Positions 47,310 through 59,477 of a stretch of DNA of 64,000 nt are shown here, in pieces. This stretch comes from Brachypterus glaber (lineage: Eukaryota > Arthropoda > Insecta > Coleoptera > Kateretidae). Under the pieces are notes generated by a model that worked only from the letters and a program-made list of their open reading frames with translations, was not told the DNA's origin and searched no databases. The stretch spans positions 21,321,536 through 21,385,535 of the forward strand of contig OY294049.1 in the NCBI GenBank assembly GCA_958510825.1, read 5' to 3'. The position numbers were made by a program, and so were the translations under genes. Numbering within the stretch: the stretch's first letter is position 1; each line of letters opens with the position of its first letter.

Positions 47310-47454
47310 GATACCGATGAAGGAAATTCCACCCTATCACTTTTAACCTTCGTCCCTTCCAGAATGGATAACGGTCGAACGTTAATGTGTAGAGCAGCTA
47401 ATCACCTTGTGAAAAATGGTGTAGAGGAAGCCAGTGTAAAATTATCCGTTTTCT
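47310..47454 (+). CDS. Sidestep-family Ig cell-adhesion protein, internal exon (second half of the same Ig domain)
   Basis: This exon continues the reading frame of the exon ending at 44009 across a 3.3 kb intron. It encodes DTDEGNSTLSLLTFVPSRMD and then NGRTLMCRAANHLVKNGVEE followed by ASVKLSVF. The STLSLLTFVPSRMDNG stretch gives the D/E strands and turn. MCRAAN carries the F-strand Cys that would pair with the Cys of the previous exon, and VKLSVF is the closing G strand. The acceptor is TTCCAG ending at 47309 and the donor is GTAAGT at 47455. It starts in phase 0 and leaves one base of a Tyr codon. Pairing of the two exons into one Ig fold is inferred from family architecture. Confidence 0.9.
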
Positions 47455-47668
47455 GTAAGTTCTTTCATTGGTTTCGAACAAAAAAAAAACTACTCCTACG
47501 TTGTTAATTATTAGAAATCCCAAGGGAAAATTTTCTTTGTTTGTTCTGTCGTGGTTGAGCTCTTTCTTTTAGAATTGAAGAACTTCCGTTCCATTAGGTT
47601 AGCAAGGTAAAGCAGACAGTCATTAATGCTGTTTTCTAGTACTTATTAACTAAACTATAGAAACTAAT

Positions 47669-48096
47669 GGATGGTGTATATTTTTACATATTTTGATTCA
47701 AAATTAAATTTTGAGTACAACCGTGTATCATTTGTCAATTTTTGACAGAACATGTCATGTTTTGATTTTGATTTTAAGTCTAGTAGGCTTTGAAATAGGC
47801 AAAATTATTCTTGGCTTTTTTCTTAGAAGAAATACGAAATAATGTATTATTTAATTATAATTATTAGCCAATTTGGAGCTCCCTTAAAGTTGGAATATCA
47901 TTTTTTTTTTCAATAAAACTCTTTATTTTTTCATGTGCCATACCATTAAATTACATATTTTTTTCAAAATTTATGACCAAAAAATGACTATTAAAATGTA
48001 TTAAAAAATTACGTTTTGTCAAAAATTGACAAATGATACATGGTTGTACTGAGAATTTAATTTTGAATCAAAATGTGTAAAAATATGTATGTAGTG
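47669..48096. mobile_element. 428-bp foldback in the second sidestep intron
   Basis: Arms of about 80 bp share GATTCAAAATTAAATT and ATCATTTGTCAATTTTTGAC. The interior has no ORF. Confidence 0.65.
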
Positions 48097-48117
48097 TTCT
48101 ATTTAAAAATCAAAAGT

Positions 48118-48276
48118 TGAGGTCGTTTCCGGTGAAACCGGAAGTCAAACAAAAAAAAATAAATTTGCCATTTTACAGCCAATGTAAAGTTATATAAATC
48201 AACAAAGTTTTGTTTTTATCGAATAAAAATTAATTTTAATTTTAGGGGTGGACATAAATAAAACTCACCCGGTATA
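48118..48276. repeat. Fragment of the CCGGT foldback family
   Basis: It matches one arm of 57485-58281, with TTTCCGGTGAAACCGGAAGT, AATGTAAAGTTATATAAATC and ATAAATAAAACTCACCCGGT. Confidence 0.7.
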
Positions 48277-48334
48277 CCTACGTAAATTTACAAATAATTT
48301 ATTTATTTATTGTAGTATAGATACAGTAAATCAT

Positions 48335-48377
48335 GGAGGGCCCCAAATAAGCTTTATGCTTGTGCTAGGGGCTCTCC
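48335..48377. repeat. Conserved stem-loop, GGAGAGCCCC family, second copy
   Basis: GGAGGGCCCC and GGGGCTCTCC surround the same loop as at 1571-1613, with one stem change. It is preceded by an ATTTATTT run. Confidence 0.7.
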
Positions 48378-49000
48378 ATTAATTTTGAGAAAAAAATAAA
48401 TCCAAATATTTTATGATAAAAGTTAATAAAAGCCATAAATTATTTAAACCTTTTAATTTATTTAATTTATTATATATTTTTGTAATAATTCTAAAGAACT
48501 CTTTAACCTCATAAGTCAATGACTCTATTTGTTACCTTACCTTTTCTTATTTTCATACCAGTGAAAGATCTTGAAAAAAAGCTTTGCACGCTTTCTAAAA
48601 GTAACAAAAACTTTCGGAAATTAACAATGTTACTTAAAGAGATTTGATTTTTCATTGAAATCGTTTTCGCTTAAACGCAAATTATGAGATTAAAATCGAG
48701 TTTATTTTTATAGCACCTTCACTCAAACATTTAGCAGGATTGTTCTTTTAGTCCAGTAAACAAACATTAAGTCAAGTTTGGGGTGATGAGTTTTTAAGAG
48801 TAAATAAAAATAAATATATTTAGAAGGTCCAAATTAGTATATAACCATATGTTTGAAGCTAAGCTAAGTAACTCAGTAACCATAGTACCTAAAAAAAATT
48901 ACGATAAACTATTTTGTTTCTAACTTATCAAACTTTTTTTTGACTATTTCCTTCTAAACGATTAATATTAAGGAAGTTATTTAAAAAAATTAATAAAATA

Positions 49001-49500
49001 TTTAACCTGGTGGATGGTTCCTGAGGGTCTCCAACCTTTATTTTATTTTTGAATAAAAGATTACCTTCATAACTTAATAAATTTCCAAAAATTGTTCAAG
49101 TTTTATCGATTGACTCAATTTAATGTTCCTTGACTAGGTTATTTTTATTAAACGATCGGAAATGAGTAAAACAATGCTCTTGAAAAATAAATTAGTTAAA
49201 TATTAACTCAGTATCAGCATTATAAATTTAGCACTCTAGTTTTCGTTTTGCTTTACTTTCGTTTTCAAACGGGCAAACTTTTTAACATGGTGGGTGGTTC
49301 CTGAGGGTCTCAAAGCCTTATTTTATTTTTAAATAAATGAGTGCTCTTATAAACCCCTTTAATCCTCAAACATTGTTTAAGACTGGCTCAATTTCATGTT
49401 TCTCGACTGGGCTATTTTAATAAAACGAACGGAAATGTGTAAAACACTTCTATTAAAAAATCAATCAGTAAAATATTCAATGACAGCATCAAATTTAGCA
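49001..49500. repeat. Diverged direct duplication, period about 280 bp
   Basis: 49001-49232 and 49281-49500 share GGTTCCTGAGGGTCTC, CTTATTTTATTTTT-like, GACTCAATTT-like, ATAAAACGA-like and AAATTTAGCA blocks in the same order, with many differences. It is an old duplication with no coding signature. Confidence 0.6.
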
Positions 49501-49700
49501 TTTTACTTTACTCAAGTAAAGTTTAAAAACAGATTGGTCTGGAAATGCGTTTCCGTAAACGAGTACTTTTCAATTGTTAGTTTATTACTAGTCATTGTTT
49601 TAACCGTAACTGTGATAAGCAACACGATAAGGCTTACATTTCCTTCATAAGCTTAATATATACGCAAAATTGAGATTTTTGAACCGTTCTATTCAGAATA

Positions 49701-49772
49701 TTTTTCGATCAGGGTTTAAATCTGAGACTTTTCAATATCTAGTTGCACTCTACCAAGTGAGCTATCAGAAAA
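49701..49772 (-). pseudogene. tRNA-like pseudogene or SINE head
   Basis: On the minus strand a 72-nt segment has an acceptor-like TTTTC/GAAAA pairing. It has an A box TAGCTCACTTGGTAGAGTG with D-stem GCTC/GAGT, and a B box-like GATTTAAACCC in a TCAG/CTGA stem. The anticodon arm does not pair well, so a working tRNA is unlikely and no anticodon is assigned. Confidence 0.45.
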
Positions 49773-50376
49773 TGTAAGCCATATCTCTGCAAGTTATAAA
49801 AACTTTTTATCATAAAATAATTTAATTAATAACATACGGACGTACACATTTAAACATAGTATGTTTTAATTTCGGGATTTTTTTTTAATTCTACAAGGAA
49901 AATAGCTTTATAGATTTTTTTCTGTGTATGACCTAGACCTACCTTTTCTACTCACCTTTAAAACTTTCCCAAGCCTCTTTTCTCGTAATTATTTTTCCGT
50001 ATTCGTCTCACATAAGATACGACCTTTAAAACAGCGCACAGTGGTCCTATTTTGATATCCTTATTTTAAAAATTCAGTGATTTTGCCGTATACAATATAT
50101 AATAACTTACATTTCAACTGTATGTATTATATTTTTTTGGGTAGGTTATGTAGAAGATTTCAACCTAGTAAAATAAAAATTTAAAGCGCTTCGTTTAAAA
50201 TTTTGGAAATATAAGCATATCCGTCCTTAATAATTAAGCACTTGTTTCTTCAAACAATAAGATTGCTTTATAATTCACTTAAAAATATCAAACTCATGTT
50301 ATATTAAGGATAAGATGAAGTAAATACAAAGACTAATTTTCGTTAAAATATCCGCTTATTAAAGGTTTATTGTAAA

Positions 50377-50515
50377 AAGGGCTGGATTCAAGGGGGGGGG
50401 AGGATTCCCTGGGGCCCGGGTTTACAAGAGAGCCCGGAGGCGAAAATTTTCTGTTTTCTGACAGGGGCCAGGAAATAAAGTTCCCCGAGGCCCGGGCTGG
50501 CTCTGTCTAGCCCTG
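50377..50515. mobile_element. 139-bp hAT-like MITE with 8-bp target duplication
   Basis: It runs from AAGGGCTGG (canonical CAGGG with the first base changed) to TCTAGCCCTG. It is flanked by ATTGTAAA and ATTGTAAG (one mismatch). The centre is GC-rich (GGGGCCCGGG) and foldback-like. It lies 240 bp before the third sidestep exon. Confidence 0.7.
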
Positions 50516-50755
50516 ATTGTAAGTTCATACGTAAAGTATAATAAAGGTTTAGTAAGCGAACATTTTAATAAAAAAAAATATTTTTCTTTACTGTAAATCT
50601 ACAAAAAGATTTTTCTCTAAAATTGACCACTGTGCATCATGGTCCAATTGACATTGGGTAAATAGCTATATAAAATCTCTTCACGGGTGCCATTGGAAAA
50701 ACAACGCTAAGATAATCTGAGCGTAAAACGGATTGAAACCTTTTGTGTGTTTCAG

Positions 50756-50886
50756 ATGTGCCCATTCTGCACCTGTCTCTGGGCTCCAATTTAAATCCGG
50801 ACGATATCGAGGAAGGTGATGATGTTTACTTTGAATGCAAAGTTGACGCCAATCCTTGGGCATATAAAGTACTTTGGAAACATAAC
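50756..50886 (+). CDS. Sidestep-family Ig cell-adhesion protein, internal exon (first half of the next Ig domain)
   Basis: The first two bases complete the Tyr codon split by the preceding 3.3 kb intron. The exon then reads VPILHLSLGSNLNPDDIEEG, DDVYFECKVDANPWAYKVLW and KHN. LSLGSNLNP, IEEGDDVYFEC and NPWAYKVLWKHN are strong sidestep-family hallmarks for the start of the domain after the one above. They contain the B-strand Cys and the core Trp. The acceptor is TTTCAG ending at 50755 and the donor GTAAGT begins at 50887. The exon ends in phase 0, so the next exon should begin with a complete codon, often Gly in this family. That exon was not found in the remaining 13.1 kb. A fibronectin domain and membrane span expected later in the protein are likewise absent. 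Confidence 0.9.
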
Positions 50887-51031
50887 GTAAGTTACTATTT
50901 TACCACTTTTACCTGAATATGATAACTTCCAAGTTAATTAAATATCGATAGAGTACAGATTTAATTTTTTTATATTATATTTATTTATTTATTATTAAAT
51001 TATAGAGAGCCCCAAATAAGATAGAAGATTA

Positions 51032-51653
51032 CACTAGGCAACACGGTTTCTTGCCCTGATTGGAGTCATATGTTTTTTAACTAATCTTGGTTCGCTGAAA
51101 CCGAATCTGGCCTCAGAATATTTCTATTACCTAAGTTTTCTGAGAAAAATGAGATAAAAATGTTAAAAAATCATTATTTTATCCCTCTTTTGTTCTAAAA
51201 TCATGGGAGATAAAAATATTCCGAGGACAAATTTAGATTCGGCGACTTAATATTAGTTAAAAAATACCCAACTAAAAACATAGAAACTTTAAATTCATAG
51301 GTAGAATAAATGGGGATATTATGAAAAAAAAATATTAAAAAAAAAATTGATAATGTGACAAAACTAAGTAGGGGTGGAGGGTAAGGAGAAGGGTTCATAA
51401 GGGTACAAGCTTATCGCCACGTACTCATGCTAAAAATTTACAAAAATCATTACTAGGGGGTCAAAAATGAACTAAAAAAATGTTACGTAATATGGTTCTT
51501 ATGTAATAAAGTAACATTTTTATGATGTAGAACCATTAAAAAAGCAAAAAAAATACACAATATTTTGTTTTATACATTATTTTTAAATTGGCATAACTGC
51601 GCCTTTAAATTGATAAGAAAAATATATTTTTTGGGCTCTGGAAAAAAGTTTAC
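51032..51653. mobile_element. Truncated copy of the CACTAGGCAACA element
   Basis: It starts CACTAGGCAACACGG and matches the left half of 51920-53075 closely. It ends at 51653, where a 90-bp fragment of the 436-bp repeat (51654-51743) is joined. Confidence 0.8.
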
Positions 51654-51919
51654 ACAAAACAAAAGTCGTTTTAAGGAATAGTAAAATGTTTTATATAGAT
51701 TTTTTAAATTTGTAAATATCAAACAATTTAATTTAGTTTATTATATTATCGTAGATTTAAGTATTAATAAATTAAATAAAACTTTAGTTTTTATTGCATA
51801 TTTGCCTGGCAGAAATAAGGCGACAGGGAACAAGAAATCTTGCAAAACGTGAAAATATTACATACATACATTACATGTATATTAATAACTTATTACAAAA
51901 TTACATAACACAGCAATAA

Positions 51920-53075
51920 CACTAGGCAACACGGTTTCTTGCCCTGATTGGAGTCATATGTTTTTTAACTAATCTTGGTTCGCTGAAATCGAACCTGGCC
52001 TCAGAATATTACCTAAGTTTTCTGAGAAAAATGAGATAAAACTGTTAAAAAATCATTATTTATCCCTCTTTTGTTCTAAAATCATGGGAGATAAAAATAT
52101 TCCGAGGACAAATTTAGATTCGGCGACTCAATATTAGTTAAAAAATACCCAACTTAAAACATGGAAACTTTAAATTCATAGGTAGAATAAATGGGGATAT
52201 TATGAAAAAAAAATATTATAAAAAAATTGATAATAATGACAAAACTAAGTAGGGGTGGAGGGTAAGGAGAAGGGTGCATAAGGGGACAAGCTTATCGCCA
52301 CGTACTCATGCTAAAAATTTACAAAAATCATTACTAGGGGGTCAAAAATGAACTAAAAAAATGTTACGTAATATGGTTCTTATGTAATAAAGTAACATTT
52401 TTATGATGTAGAACCATTAAAAAAACAAAAAAAATACACAATATTTTGTTTTATAAATTATTTTTAAATTGGCATAACTACCTGTACTAAAATTTAAAAA
52501 ATAAGACGTGCTGGTTTTTTTTCAAGGTCAAATTTGGATTCTGCGCCTTTAAATTGATAAGAAAAATATATTTTTTGGGCTCTGGAAAAAAGTTCACACT
52601 GTGTACTTTAATTTTGTTTCTTTCTCATTTATTTACTTTTTACAAACAAATTAAGCAAAATAAAAAACATTTGTATAAATATTTTTGTAAAGAATTTTAT
52701 AATCTACAAATTAAGTCCCATAAAGTTTTTATATAGATTTGATAGTTTTACCACAAAAGAGCAATTAAGTAAACTCTGCACTTTCATTTTAAGCTTTTTA
52801 TTTTTTTTTTCGCGTACTTACTCTAACAGTAGGTTGACATATAGATTTTTGAATTCCTCGTATTTTTTTTTAATATACTCTAAAATTTTCAAAATCCTAC
52901 TCTTTTTTTTAAAGATTTTGAAAAAAAGCGTCATTATTTCCTGGACTTATATCTCAAAAATTTTAGGTGCTGAAATTTTTCTAAGGTCAGATTCGGTTTC
53001 TACGTCCTCGAATTAGTAAGAAAAATTTACTTTCCGATCGGGGCAAAAAAAAAGTTGAGATTTGTTGCCTAGTGT
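51920..53075. mobile_element. 1.16 kb element with CACTAGGCAACA ends
   Basis: CACTAGGCAACA and TGTTGCCTAGTG are perfect inverted ends, extended by TAA/TTA outside. The interior is AT-rich, with 60-codon frames only, so it is non-autonomous. Confidence 0.75.
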
Positions 53076-54600
53076 TATGATTGTACATATTTCTCACTTA
53101 AAAAAATATAATATATTCTTAATCGTAACAAAATAAAAATGAGTTAGGTATTATAAGAATACAATGGGATAGTAAACTGTTATCACTTCGTCTAAGATAA
53201 CTCACTGTTTCCCTTATCAGACCATTTTTGTAGTGGTAGTGTGTTGATAGTTTTAGCTATGTGAAAAATTATAGCTTTATTTGCATATTATCTTGCATAG
53301 ACATAAGAGTAAAGGACTGCGCATTGACCTTCTGCGAATCCAAATTTATGGTTTCAACCTGGTGTATTTTTTCTTCACCGTGGTGAGTTTTTCTTACACT
53401 CATAATGCTGTCTCTGTCACATCCTAGAATATCCACCATTTTTAGGTAATTTTTAAATCGCAAAACCGTTAAAATTAGTAATTTCTAGGGACTTTTTGTT
53501 ATGGTTGGTAATATATTTATTTATTTATTTATTTATTTAGACTCTTACAGGGACCTTTAAGGTATTTTATACCAAAGAGTGAACTTAGTACTATAATTTA
53601 TCGTGCTTCAAAGCCATCAATTAACCATTCTTAGCACTTTTTAACCATGTCTGGTGCCAATCCAAATTATTAATCCATTGTAAATAAACATAAATTTAAA
53701 AAAATTAATTTTCAAAAAAATCTCTGTTACTGACTTTGACAGTTACATCCAAACCAATCACAATTTGGAAATTTAAATTTCGCGCAATAAATTAGGTTTA
53801 AAATAGAGGTCACATATGTTAGTCACTCGCGCAGATTAAAGCCTTGTCCAGATTTACTCTAAATCATTGTTATCTAGATGAATATGTGGCTGGAAGGCTG
53901 TTGGGTAAGACGGAGTAGGACAGATTCACTTGGTGTACTCGAGACGTTCGAACGCTACTTGCTGTTGCTAAACGCTGTTGCTAAATACGTTGCGAAATCT
54001 AATCGGAAATTAACCACATGGTATATTTGCTCATGAGTAAAACATTTCCAGCACATTTTTTTATATACAAATTATAACATAATATAATAATTATAGATTT
54101 AGATCTATGTACTTGGCTTTATGAATTGTTTGTTCAAACGAAAAACTTTTTTTAAAAGCCCACTATTGCTCTTCTTTAATTTCTTTTCGTTTACTTTTTT
54201 CCCTAAAAAAAAGTACTAAGAATATCTCTGATAAGAATCTTTGCAGTCTGCTAAATATATATACGAAAGAAGTTTCCTGACTCTTCAAAAGAACTTTAAC
54301 TAGCAACAATCATGAAAGTTTTGTGATTTCGTTTAGTCCTGTAGCGGTAAAAAAGGCACTGAAAATATATATGTTTTTATAAATAAAGTTTTCTTTTATT
54401 ACACTTTTTCAAAAAATTAAATTATGGTTTCGTTTTAAAATATTGTTTTTTTACAAATTTGGCGAAGGTGCAAGACAAACAGGATAAATCGAATAAATTT
54501 CGAAAAAAAGCTTATAAAATAATAATAAACATTACTTGGGTTATACAAGGGTGATTAATTTAGAATTAAATATATAAACACAAGATAATAACTAGATGAA
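53076..54600. other. Non-coding interval
   Basis: There is an ATTT microsatellite at about 53513-53540 and a fragment similar to 5690-5790 near 53165. No sidestep exon or other gene is seen. Confidence 0.4.
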
Positions 54601-55290
54601 ACGTTGCAAGCACCCTTTCAAAACATCGGCACTATTGTACACTAGACATCTAGTTTGCAAATTTCAAACTAGGTGTTTTGTTTGATTTTAAATTCTGTAT
54701 CTTTAAAACATTATATTCTAGCATAAAACTGTATATAACATTTTTAATAGGGCTTAAAATAGCTTTTATTTAAAATACAATTTTTTGAAATCGGATTATA
54801 AATATGTGAGATATGCTAAAAAAACCTTTTACTGCTTTAAAAGCCAATATCTCGAAAACAATGCATTTTAGGACAACGTTGTTTATAACATTTTTTGACC
54901 TATTTAAAATTATCTTTTATATAAGTGCTAAATTAACCAAATACAATAATAATTGCCTTAATTATAAACAAAAAAACGCTAAAAATAGGAGTTTTACCCT
55001 ATTTTTACCCCCTTACCCCCAATCGTTTACCCCCAAAATCTTATCAGCTCTTCGGAAAACGATAAGAAACAATATGCAAAAAAACGCAAGTCGATATCTC
55101 ATGTAGAAATGGAGTTAGAGAGTTTAAACCCAGACAGACACAGACAGACAGACGGACGCAAAAATTTTTTATACTGATTGAATGGTCCTAAACGTTGAGA
55201 AATGTAAAAAAAAACGTGGTCAAGGATTTTGACTTTTCGGCGAAGATTTCAATACATCGGCACTCTTAGTAGCACTAAGTGCCGATGTAA
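54600..55290 (+). repeat. Dispersed repeat family X, plus-strand copy with a single 137-bp module
   Basis: It contains AATATCTCGAAAACAATGCA, AAACGCTAAAAATAGGAG, AACGATAAGAAACAATATGC and GACAGACAGACGGACGCAAA, then one copy of the module tandemly repeated at 63027. It is inverted relative to 62990-63990. Confidence 0.65.
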
Positions 55291-56677
55291 AAAATAATAA
55301 AAATACATATAAACTCAGAAAAAATATGAAACGGGTACCTTTTCTAGACGGGTGGAAAAATGAGGAAGTTTATAAAATAATATATCAAACTGACTTTTTC
55401 TGCATTTTTGGACAATTTCCTTTTGTTTTTTCTTTGTAGCTTTATCGGATTGTTTTTCTGTCTGCACCACTATTAGAAATGTTTTAAAAGAAAAATTAAT
55501 TGAAAATAATTTTACCTATGATTGAAATTTTACTACTGTCAAAATTTGACATCTAATTAAAAATGTAAAAATAAATTAAAATTTATTAAAATGCCTATAT
55601 CTCGGAAACTAATAGTCCTACATACAGTAAATTTTTTTTAAATTATTAGATGATTACGTATTTTTTTGTAGGGAATTAATAGTACCAAGGTAGAGAAGAC
55701 ATTTTTTATATCCGAGCGTCTTAAATCGATTCTGAAAGTCCTCTATGTAAAATAGGATATTTTTTAATTTTCAATTTTTTTTAAATTATTAGATGAAATT
55801 AAAAAAATTGATTAAAAAAAAACTAACTGATAGATTTTTTTCTAATGTACATTTTTTTAATAGAAAACGATAATCATGCCACAGGGTCAGTTTTTGTGGA
55901 CAATTTTTTTCATCATTTTGCGTTTCAGACGAACAGTGTAATGTTTTGACCTACATTTTTTATTATAATATTCAATTTATTAATGTTTAACTTATATATT
56001 ATTTAACAAAATATAGTTTATATATATATATATATTAAAATTGAATATTGCATTTTAAAGCATTAAAAGTTTTAATATTTTAAATTAATCAATTATAGTT
56101 TAAATATTTATTTTGTTTATGATCCCATTATAAATATTTAAATGAAATTTTAAAATTATTTTCTATAAATTATTATTTGAATGAAATATACAACTTTTCA
56201 AGATGAGTGGGGGACGCTTCCCCCCATAGCTACGGCCCTGTATCCCATAATTATGGGATAATAAGCATAAGCAAAATACTTGTTTTTGTGAACAACTTAA
56301 ATAGAAAAAATCCATAAATTATTTTGTCATTAGAATCAGAATTTGTATAACCATAAACGCCCTTTTAACTTTTCTAGATACTCAAATGATTCGAAACCGA
56401 GTATAATGTGCTAAGTTTTCATCTAGTGTGCTCAGATTGTACCAAAACAAAATTACAGTTGTACTTAAACTTTCCTACGACCAAACTTCGTTTATTAATT
56501 GTAGTGGTGGTCTCTTTCAGATAAGTATGTGGTCGTGCAAGTTGAGATAAAAGACAAACAAGCCGTGAAGATATGTAATGCTTCGCATTTCAAAGTTAAA
56601 TCTTCACAATGGACAATAAATTGCGTTTTCTCTTGATTTTTATGGTATATAGCAATATTTACTAATGTTGTGTTATT
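55291..56677. other. Non-coding AT-rich interval
   Basis: It contains a segment (55495-55720) mirrored at 23690-23960, a (TA)n run at about 56016-56035, and no gene. Confidence 0.4.
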
Positions 56678-56955
56678 ACCCAGACAGCATATTATAACTA
56701 TTAACTAATGTTGTATTATTATCCAGACAGCATATAATAACTATTAGATATCCAGGGGATATACTTTCTGGATACACAGTATATCCCATGGATAGCCTGG
56801 ATTGACATTAGATATCCACTGGATATCCTGAATATAGGCGGACAATTGGATATCCATGGGATATCTAATATCAATCGAGGCTATCCATGGGATATACTGG
56901 ATATCCAGAAAGTATATTCCCTGGATATCTAATAGTTATTATGTGCTGTCTGGGT
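56678..56955. mobile_element. TA-target foldback packed with GGATATCC palindromes
   Basis: CCCAGACAGCA and TGCTGTCTGGG ends are flanked by TA. About a dozen GGATATCC/CCATGGATA-type palindromes fill the interior. The left end is duplicated in tandem (about 49 bp). Confidence 0.75.
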
Positions 56956-57484
56956 AGGATCACATTTGTACTACAATATGGCGCTTCTTATAAATTCTGT
57001 GTCTATGAATGGATTTTTTATACTTAGATTTTTCTAAAAAACATTAATTTTTCTCTCATGGAACTTGCTTTTCTTAAAATATTTATGTCAATCGTATATT
57101 CCGTTCTTGAGTTGTCATATACACAATATTTGTGATAGGCGGATAAATAAATGGATGGACAGACGGACGGTAAAAAAATAAAGTCGTTTAGAATGTAATT
57201 AAAAATATTTGTATATCCTCCTGGGACCCCAACTCAAAATAATGATAAATGCAAAATTTTTTGTGGATTTAGGTTTTAAATGGATTGTAGATACTAGATT
57301 TCCTAAATTTCTCAAAATTCCTCCAAAATGCACACTTTTTTGATATACTTGCTGAAAAATTTACACTCAATAAAACATGGTTTCACATATAAATGTTATT
57401 CAATAAAGATTTTTCATGTAACTTTACACTTTTTTATGTAATTTTACTATTTTACATATATTTTTACAATTATGTTGAAAATTA

Positions 57485-58281
57485 TACCGGGTGGGTTTTA
57501 TTTATGTTCAACCCCAAAATTAGAATATATTTTCATTCGATAAAAACGAAACTTTGGGGATTTATATATTTTTATATTGGCTATAAAATAGCGGATTTAA
57601 ATTTTTGTTTCACTTCTGGTTTTGCCGAAAGTGACATGAATATGTTTTTTTAAAGGAACACCCTGTAATTTTTTACATTTTTGAATTTAGCCTAAAGTTC
57701 TATGTATAAAAAACTGATTGTTTTTTGCTTTTTTTTCGTTTTCGTTTTTATGGTATAAAAACGAGATTTACATAATTAATCTTGTTTTTACTTAAGGCTA
57801 TTAAAATATAAAACTAATACTAAAATAAAAATTTGATCAGTGACATCGAATTAGAGCTAAAAATGGTTTTTTTTTCGGAATCCCTTTTTTTATTGTCCAT
57901 GTAAACTTTATTTGTAATTTTTTCGCTATTTTTCTTATGCCAAACTTATGATGTACTTTGAAGATTAAGTAAATAAGAACAAGGTAAATTATGTGCATCT
58001 TGTTTTCGTACGATAAAAACGAAAACGAAAAAAAAAAAAAAATAAAATCAGTTTTTTACACATAGAAGTTTTGGCTGAATTCAAAAATGTAAAAAATTAC
58101 AGTACAATCTAAAAAAAAACATATTTGTGTCACTTCCGGCAAAACCGGCAGTGAAACAAAAAAAACTAAATATGCTATTTTATAGTCAATGTAAAATTAT
58201 ATAAATCACCAAAGTTTCGTTTTTATCGAAAGAAGTTTAATCTTAATTTTGAGGGTGTGTATAAATAAAACTTGTCCGTTA
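57485..58281. mobile_element. 0.8 kb foldback, CCGGT family
   Basis: Long inverted arms (about 57485-57720 and 58040-58281) share GTTTTATTTAT, TCGATAAAAACGAAACTTTG and ACTTCCGGCAAAACCGG-type blocks. The centre includes A and T runs. No gene is present. Confidence 0.7.
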
Positions 58282-59270
58282 CCTATATCACATTTACATG
58301 CAGAATCATGGGTAAAATGTAATTTCTGAAGATTCTGAAAATTTAAAAACAATCGTATAATACTTTTCAAGCTCGCTGCGCTGTGAGGAGTATAATAAGA
58401 ACCACTTCTACTTACTCGAACTATATGGCTACTATATTTTCCACTTTACGAACTTTTAAATTAAACTCAGCTAAAATATAATTTTATTTAACAAGATTTG
58501 ATATAAAAAGATCAAAGAAAAATTTACTAGTTTTAACTGAATGAAATTTTCATAAATTTCTTAGATGGAAATATAAATTTTTCTTTGTCGCTAATCATAT
58601 TAAGCTGGTATTAGTTTTATAACTTTAAATAATGTAATAAGTAGGGATAGTACTCAGATAGAAATTTTTCCAAATATTATTAACACATATAATTTAACTC
58701 TGAAATGGTAATGAGTAAAAAATATTTTATACACAAATATAAATATTAAATACAATTTAGTTAAGTATTGTATACAACTACACAATTTCATATCGCTTTT
58801 ATAACTACTTATTACTGTTAATTATTTTTGTTTATTTATTTATTTATTTATTGAGCAATATATTACAAAGGGGGAGTTCCATAAATGTTCTATTAACGAG
58901 ATTATTAATTACTTCATTCCAGTTGTATTTCTTAGTATACGCTATACTAACAAATACAACTATATACTATACTGTATAGCTATAGGTAAGTAATGGTTGG
59001 CACATACGACAACTTCATATATAGTCCGTCCAATTATACAAGATAGTATTTTAAAATTCCCGCGATTTTTAAGCTACATCATTGGTTAAAAACTCGTACC
59101 TTTTAACATATAAAATATTGTGACATTTTTTGTCTATGACAATGATTGACGGCCGTTAAAGCTGATAAAAGGAGAGAAAGTTACATAATACATATTTTAC
59201 ACATTGTCCAAACATAAATTATATAGAACACAAGGAAAACGTCAAATTTTTAGGTTACAATTACAACTTA
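58282..59270. other. Non-coding AT-rich interval
   Basis: There is a short ATTT run near 58828-58853 and no gene or strong repeat. Confidence 0.4.
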
Positions 59271-59391
59271 AGGCTAATCCAGAGGCTCGCATAACAACCA
59301 TTACAAGATACATGACGACACATCAAGCCAATCATGGTATCGCATTGTTATGTACTATGCTTATTATGCAAGTCTTTGGATAAGCCCTTTC
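59271..59391. mobile_element. Short palindromic MITE, family P, copy 3
   Basis: It keeps GCCAATCATGGTATCGCATT and the outer AAGGC/GCCTT-like ends with substitutions. It lies about 100 bp upstream of the Jockey target site. Confidence 0.6.
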
Positions 59392-59477
59392 CAGGAAAAC
59401 AGTACCGACGTCTCTTAAATTTTTGATACACTACGATTTATGCATAATTATGCTATTTATGCGCTCTGTGGTGTAAA

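Noticed and set aside
49396..49650. 84-codon frame with a hydrophobic end, considered as a possible sidestep exon or membrane segment
   Set aside because: It has no Ig motif and no matching splice phase, and it lies in a diverged duplication.
54813..55106. 97-codon plus frame
   Set aside because: It is part of dispersed repeat X; the inverted copy at 63.6 kb does not keep the frame.
57393..57653. 86-codon plus frame rich in Phe/Tyr
   Set aside because: It covers one arm of a foldback; the composition reflects T-rich DNA.
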